64,000 bases of DNA from Jonquetella anthropi DSM 22815 (GCF_000237805.1 NZ_CM001376.1:667010-731009); one strand, 5' to 3'; numbered from the stretch's first letter, positions 34,339 to 43,081 are shown. Notes: generated by a model not told the origin, from the sequence alone. Numbers and translations are program-made.

Positions 34339-34983
34339 CTAATACCCTAACGGCTCGCCGACCAAAATGACGTAGCTCTTGTGAGCGCCCGTCATGGTGG
34401 GAGCTTTTTCGGTGATGAGAGTCACGCGGCTGATCTGGTCGACTACTTTTTTCAGCGCGTCCGGCGAGTCAGCCAAGCTCTTGTTGAGCCGGGAAGCGTT
34501 TTTCGGCCCGGCGTAATCGCGGATTCGATTGAGTGCCGTTGGGATATTCGGGCAGAGTTTGTTCAGCCCGATGACGAAGATGCGGTCGCCCTGAGAAAAG
34601 CACATCGCCGCCAGCCGGTTGCCCACGCCGTCCACGTTGACCATGCGGCCGTCCTCAAGAAGCGCGTTGGAGCTGGTCAGGAAGACGTCGCAGCGCATCT
34701 CCTCAAACCGCGCTTCTGCGGCGGGAAGATCTCCCGCGTCTCCCCAGTGGCCAATGACTTTGTTGCCCCTGGCAAGCAGCGCCTCAATTGCGCCGATCTG
34801 GCGAATGGTCAGCGTTCCGGGAACACCGACCGATGCTGTCTCGGGAATCAGTTCAAGAACTTTCCGGAGGGCTTCCTGAGCCGTTTCCACGTACATTGCC
34901 ACGTGACCGCGGTCATTCAACGCTTGAACGACCGAACTTGCGGCGTCGCGGCTTTCCTGCAGGTCGTCGGCTGGATGAGCCAT
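34339..34983 (-). CDS. LUD-domain (lactate utilization-like) protein
   Basis: 214 aa matching the LUD/YkgG family. Key stretches are VGVPGTLTIRQIGAIEALLARGNKV, CDVFLTSSNALLEDGRMVNVDGVGNRLAAM and RIFVIGLNKLCPNIPTALNRIRDYAGPKNASRL (each split here by my reading). LutC-type proteins act with LutAB Fe-S proteins in L-lactate oxidation, but no lutA or lutB is nearby, so the substrate is open. SD GGAGG upstream of ATG 34983; cotranscribed with the asparaginase-fold gene. Confidence 0.85.
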   Translation of the reverse strand: MAHPADDLQESRDAASSVVQALNDRGHVAMYVETAQEALRKVLELIPETASVGVPGTLTIRQIGAIEALLARGNKVIGHWGDAGDLPAAEARFEEMRCDVFLTSSNALLEDGRMVNVDGVGNRLAAMCFSQGDRIFVIGLNKLCPNIPTALNRIRDYAGPKNASRLNKSLADSPDALKKVVDQISRVTLITEKAPTMTGAHKSYVILVGEPLGY

Positions 34984-35066
34984 TCTGAAACCTCCTTGTT
35001 CGTCCTCGTCGATAAGAGGATACTACTGGTTACTATACCGGCAATTTGACTGGAGAATGTTTTCAT

Positions 35067-35094
35067 ATGATAGCAAAAACGCTCAGACTGTCCA
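35067..35094 (-). promoter_or_regulatory. promoter of the LUD-asparaginase operon
   Basis: Minus strand TGGACA (35094-35089), 16 bp, TATCAT (35072-35067). Confidence 0.55.
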
Positions 35095-35104
35095 GCGTAA
35101 AAGG

Positions 35105-35128
35105 GTGTCAATGTAAAATGGTTGACAC
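35105..35128. promoter_or_regulatory. palindromic operator candidate GTGTCAA-N10-TTGACAC
   Basis: A perfect 7-bp inverted repeat (35105-35111 and 35122-35128), arms one helical turn plus apart. The right arm contains the -35 of the ylxM promoter; the site lies between the two divergent promoters, so a bound dimer could control both. Confidence 0.5.
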
Positions 35129-35150
35129 TGGTAAAAACGCGCCGTATAAT
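35122..35150 (+). promoter_or_regulatory. consensus promoter of the ylxM-ffh operon
   Basis: TTGACA (35122-35127), 17 bp, TATAAT (35145-35150): both hexamers perfect and spacing ideal. Confidence 0.9.
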
Positions 35151-35176
35151 GACTCGTCGCAAGTGAGGTGACTGGG

Positions 35177-35524
35177 ATGAAGGACACGCTCGAGGCGCTG
35201 GAACAGCGGGTAAAGGACGCGCAGCTGTATGACCTGTATGGCCCTTTGCTCACCGGACGGCAGAGGCGGGCGTTTGAACTTCATTCAGACGAGGACTTGT
35301 CCCTGTCGGAAATGGCCCGGGAACTGGGCACTTCTCGGCAGGCAGCGTCGGCTTTGGTGCAGTCCAGCCGGGCAAAGCTGGCGGATTACGAGGCTCTTTT
35401 AGGGTTTTGTGCCAAGATTCGGGCGGTCCAAGGCGCCTTAAAGGATTTGGAAGGCTGTCTGGGTGACGTCCTCTCGGCGCAGCGGGCTATTCGGCGGGTG
35501 GAAAACGTCCTGAAGGGAGAATGA
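35177..35524 (+). CDS. ylxM: YlxM/p13-like helix-turn-helix protein
   Basis: 115 aa. The sigma-70 region 4-like HTH reads LTGRQRRAFELHSDEDLSLSEMARELGTSRQAASALV (residues about 26-62), as in the YlxM family whose genes stand before ffh. YlxM stimulates SRP assembly in streptococci. ATG 35177 is chosen because GAGGTGA sits 5 nt upstream; a GTG at 35168 lacks an SD. It ends 4 bp before ffh. Confidence 0.9.
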   Translation: MKDTLEALEQRVKDAQLYDLYGPLLTGRQRRAFELHSDEDLSLSEMARELGTSRQAASALVQSSRAKLADYEALLGFCAKIRAVQGALKDLEGCLGDVLSAQRAIRRVENVLKGE

Positions 35525-35528
35525 TGCC

Positions 35529-36890
35529 GTGTTCGACTCTCTGAAAAACCGACTGGAGGGCATTTTTGACTCCCTGAGGAACCGAGGCAAGCTGTCTGAA
35601 AACGACGTGGCGGACTCCCTGAGGGAAGTTCGGCGGGCCCTGCTTGAGGCGGACGTCAGCTACAAGGTGGTCCGCGATCTCGTGGAGCGCATCCGCGTCC
35701 GCGCGGTCGGGCGGAACGTCCTTGAGTCGATCACGCCGGCGCAGCAGGTCATCTCCGTCGTTTTTGAAGAGCTTGTGGCCCTGATGGGGGGCGGCAAGTC
35801 AAACCTCAAGATATCCCCTAAACCGCCCACGACCGTGCTCATGGTCGGGCTTCAGGGAAGCGGCAAGACGACCAGTTCGGCAAAGCTCGCCCGGCGTATC
35901 CGCCCCAGCCATAAGCCGTTGCTCGTGGCCTGTGACCTGAGACGTCCGGCGGCGGTAAAACAGCTGGAGATCCTCGCCAAGTCAGCGGAAGTCGGCTTTC
36001 TTGGCCCGGAGAACGACAAAACAGACCTGTTTGACTTGGTCCGACAGTCGAGGAAGTACGCCGCTGACCACCTTCAAGACCTGATTATTTACGACACAGC
36101 CGGACGTCTGGCGATTGACGAAGAGCTGATGACCGAGCTGGATCGGCTCAAAAGCACGGTCCAGCCGGATGAAATCCTACTCGTCGTGGACTCCATGTCC
36201 GGGCAGGAAGCCCTCAACGTGGCCGAGACGTTCCACGCCCGGCTTGGCCTGACCGGCATCGTGCTGACCAAACTCGACGGCGACGCCCGCGGGGGCGCGG
36301 CCCTTGCCGTTCTGGCGGCGACCGGCGTGCCGGTCAAGTTCGCCGGCGTCGGCGAAGGCATCGACGCCTTCGAGGAATTCGACGCCCGACGGATGGCCGA
36401 GCGCATCATGGGCATGGGGGATCTGGTCGGCCTGGCCGAAAAAGTCCGTCAGGCGACGACGGAGGAAGACCTGGCCAAAATCAGCCAGAGCTTTGCCAAG
36501 AAGAAGAAAAAAGGGCTGAGCCTGGAAGACCTGATGCTTCAGTTTGAGCAGGTGGAAAAACTGGGGCCGCTCGACAAGGTCGTCGAAATGCTTCCGGGCA
36601 ACTTAGGAAAAAAACTGGCCCAGCAGGCGCCTGACGCGGCGGATCCCCGTCGGCTGCGGCGCATGAAGGCGGTCATTCAGTCAATGACCCCGGCTGAACG
36701 GGAAAACCCCAAGCTGCTGAACGCGTCGCGTCGCCGGCGCATCGCCCTTGGATCCGGCACGTCAGTCCAGATGGTCAACCAGCTGATGAAGCAGTTTGAC
36801 CAGATGAACCAAGTCTGGAAGCAGTTCGGCGGCATGGGAATGGGAAAAAGCATGAAGATGGTTCGCCGGCTCGGCGGCCTTTTCAGATAG
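35529..36890 (+). CDS. ffh: signal recognition particle protein Ffh
   Basis: 453 aa. N domain, then GTPase G domain with GLQGSGKTT (107-115), YDTAGRLAID and TKLDGDARGGAAL, then the methionine-rich M domain (QMVNQLMKQFDQMNQ, GMGMGKSMKMVRRLGG) that binds 4.5S RNA and signal peptides. Normal length. GTG start at 35529. The SRP RNA gene itself is not in the window. Confidence 0.98.
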   Translation: MFDSLKNRLEGIFDSLRNRGKLSENDVADSLREVRRALLEADVSYKVVRDLVERIRVRAVGRNVLESITPAQQVISVVFEELVALMGGGKSNLKISPKPPTTVLMVGLQGSGKTTSSAKLARRIRPSHKPLLVACDLRRPAAVKQLEILAKSAEVGFLGPENDKTDLFDLVRQSRKYAADHLQDLIIYDTAGRLAIDEELMTELDRLKSTVQPDEILLVVDSMSGQEALNVAETFHARLGLTGIVLTKLDGDARGGAALAVLAATGVPVKFAGVGEGIDAFEEFDARRMAERIMGMGDLVGLAEKVRQATTEEDLAKISQSFAKKKKKGLSLEDLMLQFEQVEKLGPLDKVVEMLPGNLGKKLAQQAPDAADPRRLRRMKAVIQSMTPAERENPKLLNASRRRRIALGSGTSVQMVNQLMKQFDQMNQVWKQFGGMGMGKSMKMVRRLGGLFR

Positions 36891-36929
36891 ACCGATATTT
36901 CGGTTTCAGGCACATCAGGAGGTGCTCAT

Positions 36930-37202
36930 ATGGCAGTCAGAATCAGACTTTCACGGATGGGACGCAAAAAAGTTCCCTTCTACCGGCTCGTTGTTGCCGA
37001 CTCACGGTCCCCGCGGGACGGACGCTTCATCGAGCAGATCGGCGTGTACGATCCCATGAAGGATCCGGCGGAGATTCGGGTGGACGAAGAGAAGGCGGTC
37101 AAGTGGCTTAATGACGGCGCGCTTCCTTCCGATACGGCTCGTGGCCTGCTCAAGAAGGCCGGCGTTTGGGAGAAGTTCGAAGCCGGCAAAGCCAAGGCCT
37201 AG
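36930..37202 (+). CDS. rpsP: 30S ribosomal protein S16
   Basis: 90 aa, [40 protein letters not shown] spread over residues 3-42 is diagnostic. SD AGGAGG upstream of ATG. Third gene in the ylxM-ffh-rpsP-khpA-rimM-trmD-rplS operon. Confidence 0.98.
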   Translation: MAVRIRLSRMGRKKVPFYRLVVADSRSPRDGRFIEQIGVYDPMKDPAEIRVDEEKAVKWLNDGALPSDTARGLLKKAGVWEKFEAGKAKA

Positions 37203-37214
37203 AGGCCTTGTCTC

Positions 37215-37454
37215 ATGGTGGACTATAAGGCCCTTGTTGAATTTGTTGTCCGGGAGCTGGTAACTCAGCCTGATCAGGTTTCCGTCTCAGTGACCGATCG
37301 GGACGGACGCCAGTTGGTCGACATTGCCGTCGCTTCCGACGATATGGGCCGGGTCATCGGCCGCCGGGGCAGCACCATCGGCGCCATTCGTCAGCTGGTC
37401 GGCGTCGCGGCGGCGAAGGCAGGAGACGCCGTCGACGTAGACATTATCGGTTAG
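37215..37454 (+). CDS. khpA: RNA-binding protein KhpA
   Basis: 79 aa, a single KH domain with the GMGRVIGRRGSTIGAIRQLV-type loop (here DDMGRVIGRRG). Standard neighbour of rpsP and rimM. KhpA dimerises with KhpB, encoded at 21.9 kb. Confidence 0.95.
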   Translation: MVDYKALVEFVVRELVTQPDQVSVSVTDRDGRQLVDIAVASDDMGRVIGRRGSTIGAIRQLVGVAAAKAGDAVDVDIIG

Positions 37455-37456
37455 CG

Positions 37457-37975
37457 ATGGAGGACCGGGTCGTTATCGCCAAGGTCGTTGGCCCGCATGG
37501 GGTCAAAGGCGCAGTGCGGGTCGCCCCTCTGACCGATTTCCCCGAGCGGTTTGAGACGATGACGCGCGTTCGGTTTTACCGGGACGGCGAAGAAGTCGGC
37601 CAGTATCCCCTAAAAAGCGTCGGCGAGCTTCGTTCGAAAGGCCAAATCATCTTGGAGCTCGGCGGGCTTTCCGATGCAGCCGAGGCTGAAGCGCTTCGAG
37701 GGTGTTTTATCTGCGTGCCGCCTGACGAGATGGTTCCTCTTCCCGAAGGGCAGTACTGGATTCGGGACCTCGTCGGCCTTCAGGCCAAGGACGAAACCGG
37801 GGAAGTCTTAGGTGTCGTCCGGGACGTTTTAACGACCGGCGCGTCGGATATCTTCGAGATTGAAGGCTTGGACGGCAAAAAACACTTGGTGCCGTTTGTC
37901 GATCAGTTCATCCGTCAGGTTTCGTTGGACCGGCGGGAACTGGTGATCTCGATGATGGAAGGTCTGTGGGACTGA
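37457..37975 (+). CDS. rimM: 16S rRNA processing protein RimM
   Basis: 172 aa. The N-terminal beta-barrel starts VVIAKVVGPHGVKGAVRVAPLTDFPERF (positions 4-31) and the PRC-barrel carries YWIRDLVGLQAKDETGEVLG and HLVPFVDQFIRQVSLDRRELVI. It assists 30S head maturation and binds S19. It begins 2 bp after khpA and ends 1 bp before trmD. Confidence 0.97.
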   Translation: MEDRVVIAKVVGPHGVKGAVRVAPLTDFPERFETMTRVRFYRDGEEVGQYPLKSVGELRSKGQIILELGGLSDAAEAEALRGCFICVPPDEMVPLPEGQYWIRDLVGLQAKDETGEVLGVVRDVLTTGASDIFEIEGLDGKKHLVPFVDQFIRQVSLDRRELVISMMEGLWD

Positions 37976-37976
37976 G

Positions 37977-39125
37977 ATGGACGTAACCGTACTGACGGCG
38001 TTTCCCGGCCTGTTTGAGGGTTTCCTCCGCGACGGATTGGTCGGCAGCGCGCTGAGCCGCGGCCTCATCAAAGTCGAAGTGCAGGACCTGCGCCAGTGGG
38101 GCGTCGGCAACTATCGGGCGATCGACGACTACAGCTTCGGCGGCCGGGGCGGCATGACGCTTTCCGCGCCTGTCTTAGACGCCGGATTGTCAGCGGTCAG
38201 CCGGTCGGGAGAAGTCCCTTACGTGATTTACCCGTCCCCTCAGGGCGTTCCTCTGACCCAAGACTTGGTCGAGTCGCTTCCCCGCGACCGGCACGTGGTG
38301 TTCGTGTGCGGTCACTTTGAGGGACTGGACGAGCGGTTTGTGCAGAGCCGGGTTGATCTGGAAATTTCCCTTGGAGACTTCGTGTTGTCCGGCGGTGAAA
38401 TTCCTGTCATGGCTGCGATTGACGCGATGGCCCGCTTGGTGGAAGGCGCGGTCGGCAAGGAGCTGTCAGTTCGGGAGGACTCGTTCTTTGACGGCATGCT
38501 GGACACGTGTCATTACACCCGTCCGGCCAGTTGGAATGGTCAGAACGTTCCGGAAGTCCTTCTGTCAGGACGCGATCGGGATATTGACCTGTGGCGGCGC
38601 CGCACGGCCGTTCGGCGGACCTTGGCCCGACGTCCGGATCTGCTCAGCCGGGCCGGCCTGATGGGGTACCTGTCCGACCAAGTTCACCTCGGTCTGGCGG
38701 TCGACCCGTTTGATCCGGCGCTTGCCGAGACGGCCTGTCAGTGCCTCGCCGTTGCGGACGCCTATGGCCTGGATCGGGTGCTCATGTCGCCCACACGGGG
38801 AAGTCTGGACGACTTGAGAGCTGCGCTGGAAGGCGCAAAAAGCGTTAAAGCGCTGCCTTCGCCTGATGGGATGGTTCGGTGGATTGCCCGCAAGGGGCGA
38901 GGCGCGCCGGCAGTTTTGTTGGCACAGCAGGAAAATGGTTTGCCATGGCTGGAGGCTAAACGGCGAATTGCCCAGGCCGAAGGCCCAGTTCTGGTCCTTT
39001 TGGGCGCAGAACGTTTTGACTCGGCGGCGTCTGTGCCGCTGAAGCGTATCGAAGCTACCGACCGAGCCTTGCCTCCGGTCGCTCTGGTTTCGGCTGTTCT
39101 TGATCGATTTTTCGGCTCACGCTGA
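37977..39125 (+). CDS. trmD: TrmD tRNA (m1G37) methyltransferase fused to a second RNA-methyltransferase-like domain
   Basis: 382 aa, about 140 longer than standard TrmD. Residues 1 to about 235 are TrmD: YSFGGRGGMTL, VIYPSPQGVPLTQ, FVCGHFEGLDERF and the knotted ISLGDFVLSGGE; the C-terminal domain ends RPDLL. Residues about 240-382 (LGLAVDPFDPALAETACQCL ... GPVLVLLGAERF ... PPVALVSAVLDRFF) look like the SPOUT-type family Methyltrn_RNA_4 (PF09936), usually a separate gene beside trmD. The two may form one polypeptide with two methylation activities. Assigning PF09936 is by eye. Confidence 0.9.
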   Translation: MDVTVLTAFPGLFEGFLRDGLVGSALSRGLIKVEVQDLRQWGVGNYRAIDDYSFGGRGGMTLSAPVLDAGLSAVSRSGEVPYVIYPSPQGVPLTQDLVESLPRDRHVVFVCGHFEGLDERFVQSRVDLEISLGDFVLSGGEIPVMAAIDAMARLVEGAVGKELSVREDSFFDGMLDTCHYTRPASWNGQNVPEVLLSGRDRDIDLWRRRTAVRRTLARRPDLLSRAGLMGYLSDQVHLGLAVDPFDPALAETACQCLAVADAYGLDRVLMSPTRGSLDDLRAALEGAKSVKALPSPDGMVRWIARKGRGAPAVLLAQQENGLPWLEAKRRIAQAEGPVLVLLGAERFDSAASVPLKRIEATDRALPPVALVSAVLDRFFGSR

Positions 39126-39158
39126 GAGCGGAGAGCCTATCTGCAAGGAGGGTCATCG

Positions 39159-39512
39159 ATGGATCCGAGAATTAAACTGGTTGAAGATAAGTGCATGCGT
39201 CACGATATTCCGGAGTTTCGTCCCGGCGACACGGTCCGCGTGAACGTGAAGGTTAAGGAAGGCAACCGGGAGCGCATTCAGGCGTTTGAGGGCGTTGTGA
39301 TTGCCCGCAAACACGGCGGCGCTACCGAGACGTTCACCGTCAGAAAGATGTCCAGCGGCGTCGGCGTCGAGCGTATTTTCCCGCTTCACTGCCCGACGAT
39401 CGCCGGCGTTGAGGTCAAGCGTCACGGCCGGGTTCGTCGCGCCAAGCTGTACTACCTGCGCAGCCGCCGCGGCAAGGCCGCCCGTATCACCGAGCGTTTG
39501 CTCACCAAGTAA
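39159..39512 (+). CDS. rplS: 50S ribosomal protein L19
   Basis: 117 aa; [32 protein letters not shown] and [35 protein letters not shown] (by segments) are diagnostic. SD AAGGAGG upstream. Last gene of the operon, followed by a terminator. Confidence 0.98.
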   Translation: MDPRIKLVEDKCMRHDIPEFRPGDTVRVNVKVKEGNRERIQAFEGVVIARKHGGATETFTVRKMSSGVGVERIFPLHCPTIAGVEVKRHGRVRRAKLYYLRSRRGKAARITERLLTK

Positions 39513-39525
39513 CCAGCGCAAGAAG

Positions 39526-39557
39526 AAAGCCCGAAGGCTGCAAGCCTTCGGGCTTTT
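39526..39557 (+). terminator. intrinsic terminator of the ffh-rplS operon
   Basis: The stem AAAGCCCGAAGGCT/AGCCTTCGGGCTTT (39526-39539 with 39543-39556), 3-nt loop, then T run. Confidence 0.92.
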
Positions 39558-39657
39558 TCTGTACGCTCATACGGATGAGATTGTAGTTCCCTCTCGGCGG
39601 CAAAATGCGTCAAGCGAAGCCAGTCGGCATTGGGGTCGTATTCGCGCGTTTGTTTGA

Positions 39658-39663
39658 TATAAT
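39658..39663 (+). promoter_or_regulatory. -10 element of the pst operon
   Basis: TATAAT 40 bases before pstS with no -35 match at 16-18 bp; TTGGGG stands 22 bp away. This is the form expected if an activator (PhoB-like) is required, though I see no clear pho box. Confidence 0.45.
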
Positions 39664-39702
39664 CATTATGAGCTTCAGATATTTTCACGAGGAGTGATAT
39701 GA

Positions 39703-40533
39703 ATGAAGAAAAGAATTTTTGCTTTGGCAGCTGCCGCTCTCCTGAGCGCCGTCTCGGCTTTTGGGTCTCCGCTTGACGCGTTCAAGGGCCAGAGCGGGAC
39801 GATTGACATCGCTGGCGGAACGGCTCATATCCCGGTCATGAAGAAAGCGGCCGAGGATATCATGACGTTCAACCCTGATATCCGCATTAGCGTGGCCGGC
39901 GGCGGCAGTGGCGTGGGCGTCAAGCAGGTCGGCGAAGGGGTCGTGCAAATTGGCAACACTGGACGCGCCCTGAAGGCCGAAGAAGTCGAAAAGTATGGGC
40001 TGGTCACGTTCCCGTTCGCCATTGACGGCGTGGCTCTGGCCGTTAACCCGGCTAACCCTGTGAAGGCTCTGACGAGCGAACAGGCGAAGGGCATCTACAC
40101 CGGCGCGATCACCGACTGGAAGGAGCTGGGCGGAGAGCCCGGCGCGATCGACATTTACGGCCGGGAAGACGGCAGCGGGACGCGCCAGACCTTTGACGAT
40201 CTGGTGCTGGGCAAGAACGTCGAGTCCGCGCCGTCGGTCAACGCCGTCAACAGCAACGGCGCGATGAAGACCGCCATCGCGAACGATCCCCGCGCGATCG
40301 GCTACGTGGGCATTGGGTACTTGGACAGCTCCGTCGCCGCGGTGGCGCTTGACGGGGCCGTGCCGAACCAAGAGAACGCGGCGTCCGGAGCGTACCGGGT
40401 GACCCGTCAGCTGTACATGAACACGAAGGGCGAGCCGGAAGGGATTGTGAAGGCGTTTATCGATTACATTTACAGCGATGAAGGGGCGAAAATCATCAGC
40501 GACAGCGGCTACATTCCGCTGAAGCGCAAGTGA
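39703..40533 (+). CDS. pstS: phosphate ABC transporter substrate-binding protein
   Basis: 276 aa with signal peptide (residues 1-21, SAVSAFG-S). The phosphate-binding motif region includes VAGGGSGVGVKQVGEG, GNTGRAL, ALTSEQAKGIYTGAITDWKELGG and YGREDGSGTRQTF, all typical of PstS. It is periplasmic. SD GAGGAG upstream. It overlaps pstC by 4 bases (GTGA). Confidence 0.95.
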   Translation: MKKRIFALAAAALLSAVSAFGSPLDAFKGQSGTIDIAGGTAHIPVMKKAAEDIMTFNPDIRISVAGGGSGVGVKQVGEGVVQIGNTGRALKAEEVEKYGLVTFPFAIDGVALAVNPANPVKALTSEQAKGIYTGAITDWKELGGEPGAIDIYGREDGSGTRQTFDDLVLGKNVESAPSVNAVNSNGAMKTAIANDPRAIGYVGIGYLDSSVAAVALDGAVPNQENAASGAYRVTRQLYMNTKGEPEGIVKAFIDYIYSDEGAKIISDSGYIPLKRK

Positions 40534-41402
40534 AGCGTCCTGAAAACGACGTCCTGACGATTAAAGCGCCGCTCTGGATTCGGGCAGCCGCCGGAGCGGC
40601 CGCTTCTATTCTGGCGGCGCTTTTTGCTTTTGTCCTGATTACCGCCCTCGACGCGCTGAGAGAAGGACGCGATTTTCACCTGCTGGGCGTTACGTGGAAC
40701 GCCGCACGCGGGCTGTTCGGAGTGGCTCCGATGATCTTCAACACGGCTCTTTTAGCCCTCTGCGGCGCTTCTCTCGGGTGGCTGCTGTCCGTTGGGCTTG
40801 CCCTGTCGCTCCGCTTCGGCCAGCCTAAGGCCCTTCGGAGCGGCCTTTTAGTTCTGCTGCGGGGAATGACCGCCGTCCCGACGGTCGTTTACGGGTTCAC
40901 CGGCCTTTTCCTGCTCGTTCCGCTGATTCGGGGACATCTGGGAGGTTCCGGGCTGTGCTTTCTGTCTGCCGCACTCCTTCTGGCCCTGCAGGGGATCCCC
41001 GCGATGACGCTCGTTATCGACGGCGCAGCGTCGCTGGTAGAGACGAAACACGCAGTTGCCGCGGCGGCGCTGGGCCTTTCGCCTCTTGAAATCGCTTCTC
41101 GAGTGACCCTGCCGGCCTGTCGCGGGGCCCTGCGAGACGCGGCTGTCCTCGGGCTGGGCCGAGCGATGGGCGACGCGCTGATTCCCGTGATGGTCGGCGG
41201 CAACGCCCTGTCCTTTGTCACTAGCCCTCTTGGGTCCATGAGGACGCTGGCGGCCCACATCAGCCTGACGTTGTCATCCGACCTGACTGGGGGAGAGCAC
41301 CTGTCGCTGCTTCTTTCCGGCGGCGTTCTTCTCTCCATGGGGTTCCTCGTGGCCGGGATCGGTCGGGCGCTGCGCGCTCGGGAGGCGCGAAAGAGATCAT
41401 GA
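40530..41402 (+). CDS. pstC: phosphate ABC transporter permease PstC
   Basis: 290 aa, six hydrophobic segments. The inner-membrane permease loop is AAALGLSPLEIASRVTLPACRGAL (EAA motif), and GMTAVPTVVYGFTGLFLL matches the conserved PstC helix. GTG start overlapping the pstS stop; its own stop overlaps pstA (ATGA). Confidence 0.93.
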   Translation: MKRPENDVLTIKAPLWIRAAAGAAASILAALFAFVLITALDALREGRDFHLLGVTWNAARGLFGVAPMIFNTALLALCGASLGWLLSVGLALSLRFGQPKALRSGLLVLLRGMTAVPTVVYGFTGLFLLVPLIRGHLGGSGLCFLSAALLLALQGIPAMTLVIDGAASLVETKHAVAAAALGLSPLEIASRVTLPACRGALRDAAVLGLGRAMGDALIPVMVGGNALSFVTSPLGSMRTLAAHISLTLSSDLTGGEHLSLLLSGGVLLSMGFLVAGIGRALRAREARKRS

Positions 41403-42274
41403 AGTGCCGGGAAGCAAGTCTTACGATCCTCAGGCTGGTCTCGTTGGCTGCCGTTGCCATTTCGGTGGGAGCCCTCGGGTGGTTTCTTTTCCGGCGAGGG
41501 ATCCCGGCGATCAACAGACAGCTGTTTTTTGGCCATGTACCGCCGATCGACGCGTTGCTCGCCAGACGGCCGGTTTGGGACGGAATATGGCCGGCGCTTG
41601 CCGGAACGAGCTGCGTCATGGTCCTGACGCTGGTTTTAGTCGCGGTTCCAGGACTTGCCTGCGGCGCCTACCTCGCCAGCCCGGGGACCTCTCGGCTCAA
41701 GTCCTTTCTCGGCTTGGCTGTTGACCTCGTGGCGGGTGTCCCCAGTATCGTGATGGGGCTTTTCGGCTTCGAGTTTCTCCTCCTCCTTCGCCGGACCGTC
41801 GCGCCTCACGCTACCACCTGTCTTTTGCTGGCGGCCGGGTGCTTGGCGCTTTTGACTCTGCCGACTTTGGCGCTTGGCGTTCGGGCGTCGCTTGCCGCGC
41901 TGCCGACTGACTTGGCCCTGACCGGGCGAGCGCTGGGGATGTCAGAATGGCAGACCCTTCGTCATTTGCTGCTCCCTGCGGCAGGGCGGGGAGTCCTCAG
42001 CTCGTTTATGCTCGTGCTTGGGCGTGCCGCCGAGGACACGGCTGTCATTATGCTGACCGGGGTCGTCGCCAGCGGAGGCCTTCCGGGCGGGCTGCTCGGA
42101 AAATTTGAGACCCTGTCGTTTTTCGTCTTCTACAAGTCAGGACAGTATCTGGACGCGGCGGACTTGAACCGGGCCTTCGGGGCGGCTGTGTCGCTCCTTG
42201 CGATGACGGGGGTTTTTCTGCTCGTCTCGTGGCATTTGAGAAAGGGGATGGACCGATCGTGGCGGAGAGGCTAG
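41399..42274 (+). CDS. pstA: phosphate ABC transporter permease PstA
   Basis: 291 aa, six hydrophobic segments. GVPSIVMGLFGFEFLLLL is the typical PstA helix and GRALGMSEWQTLRHLLLPAAGRGVL the EAA loop. It pairs with PstC in the membrane. Confidence 0.93.
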   Translation: MKCREASLTILRLVSLAAVAISVGALGWFLFRRGIPAINRQLFFGHVPPIDALLARRPVWDGIWPALAGTSCVMVLTLVLVAVPGLACGAYLASPGTSRLKSFLGLAVDLVAGVPSIVMGLFGFEFLLLLRRTVAPHATTCLLLAAGCLALLTLPTLALGVRASLAALPTDLALTGRALGMSEWQTLRHLLLPAAGRGVLSSFMLVLGRAAEDTAVIMLTGVVASGGLPGGLLGKFETLSFFVFYKSGQYLDAADLNRAFGAAVSLLAMTGVFLLVSWHLRKGMDRSWRRG

Positions 42275-43050
42275 AGACGGCGCTGGATGTCAGCGGCCTG
42301 TGCGCGTCGTTTGCCGGCGCTCCGGTGCTCAGCGGAGTAACGTTCAGCGCGCCGCGCCGCGCGGTCACCGTTTTGGTCGGCCGGTCAGGTTCCGGCAAGA
42401 CGACGGTTCTTCGGGCGGTCAATCGGCTGAACGAGTGCTTCCCCGGCTACCGGGAAAGCGGCTCCGTGACGTTTCACTTCAGCGACGGCGTTCGGCCTCA
42501 CCGCGGTCCTAGATCCTTCGAGGCGACGGAACTCAGGCGTCGCGTCGCCATGGTCTTTCAAACGCCGTCTCCGCTTCCGCTGTCAATTCGTCGGAACCTC
42601 ACCATGCCGTTGGAAGTGCTCAGAAACGTCCGAGGGAAGAGCGCCTCTGAAGAAGTTGAAGGGGCCTTGCGAACTGTTGGGCTATGGGACGAGGTAAAAG
42701 ACCGGCTCGACGACAGCGCCGAGACGCTGAGCGGCGGACAGAAGCAGAGGCTGTGTCTCGCTCGTGCTCTGGCGCTCAAGCCGGAAATGTTCCTCTTCGA
42801 CGAGCCGACAGCCTCTTTGGACGTGCGGGCGGCAGAAAGGTTGGAAAAGCTCATCACGTCCCTTTCGGCCAAGTTCCCGGTCGTCATGGTTTCCCACAGT
42901 TTAGAGCAGGCCCGGCGGCTTGCCGATCAGCTGGTCGTCATTGAGAGCGGAAAGACGGTCGGGATCCTGACGAAGGATCAGCTGGCGGAAAAGACAGAAT
43001 CGGAGCTACGGCTTCTGCTTGACGGCTCAGAAGAGGTGAAAGACGATTGA
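42259..43050 (+). CDS. pstB: phosphate ABC transporter ATP-binding protein
   Basis: 263 aa ABC ATPase: Walker A GRSGSGKTT, Q-loop VFQTPSPLPLSI, signature LSGGQKQR, Walker B MFLFDEPT and H-loop MVSHS. The Q-loop text and P-x-P after it are typical of PstB. GTG 42259 follows AAGGGGAT by 10 nt and overlaps pstA by 16 bases; an upstream in-frame GTG is less likely. No phoU follows, and the rpsB promoter begins in the pstB stop codon. Confidence 0.93.
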   Translation: MAERLETALDVSGLCASFAGAPVLSGVTFSAPRRAVTVLVGRSGSGKTTVLRAVNRLNECFPGYRESGSVTFHFSDGVRPHRGPRSFEATELRRRVAMVFQTPSPLPLSIRRNLTMPLEVLRNVRGKSASEEVEGALRTVGLWDEVKDRLDDSAETLSGGQKQRLCLARALALKPEMFLFDEPTASLDVRAAERLEKLITSLSAKFPVVMVSHSLEQARRLADQLVVIESGKTVGILTKDQLAEKTESELRLLLDGSEEVKDD

Positions 43051-43075
43051 GAGTCCTGAACCTTTGTGGTATAAT
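43047..43075 (+). promoter_or_regulatory. promoter of the rpsB operon
   Basis: TTGAGA (43047-43052, overlapping the pstB stop), 17 bp, TATAAT (43070-43075). Confidence 0.85.
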
Positions 43076-43081
43076 CCCAAA

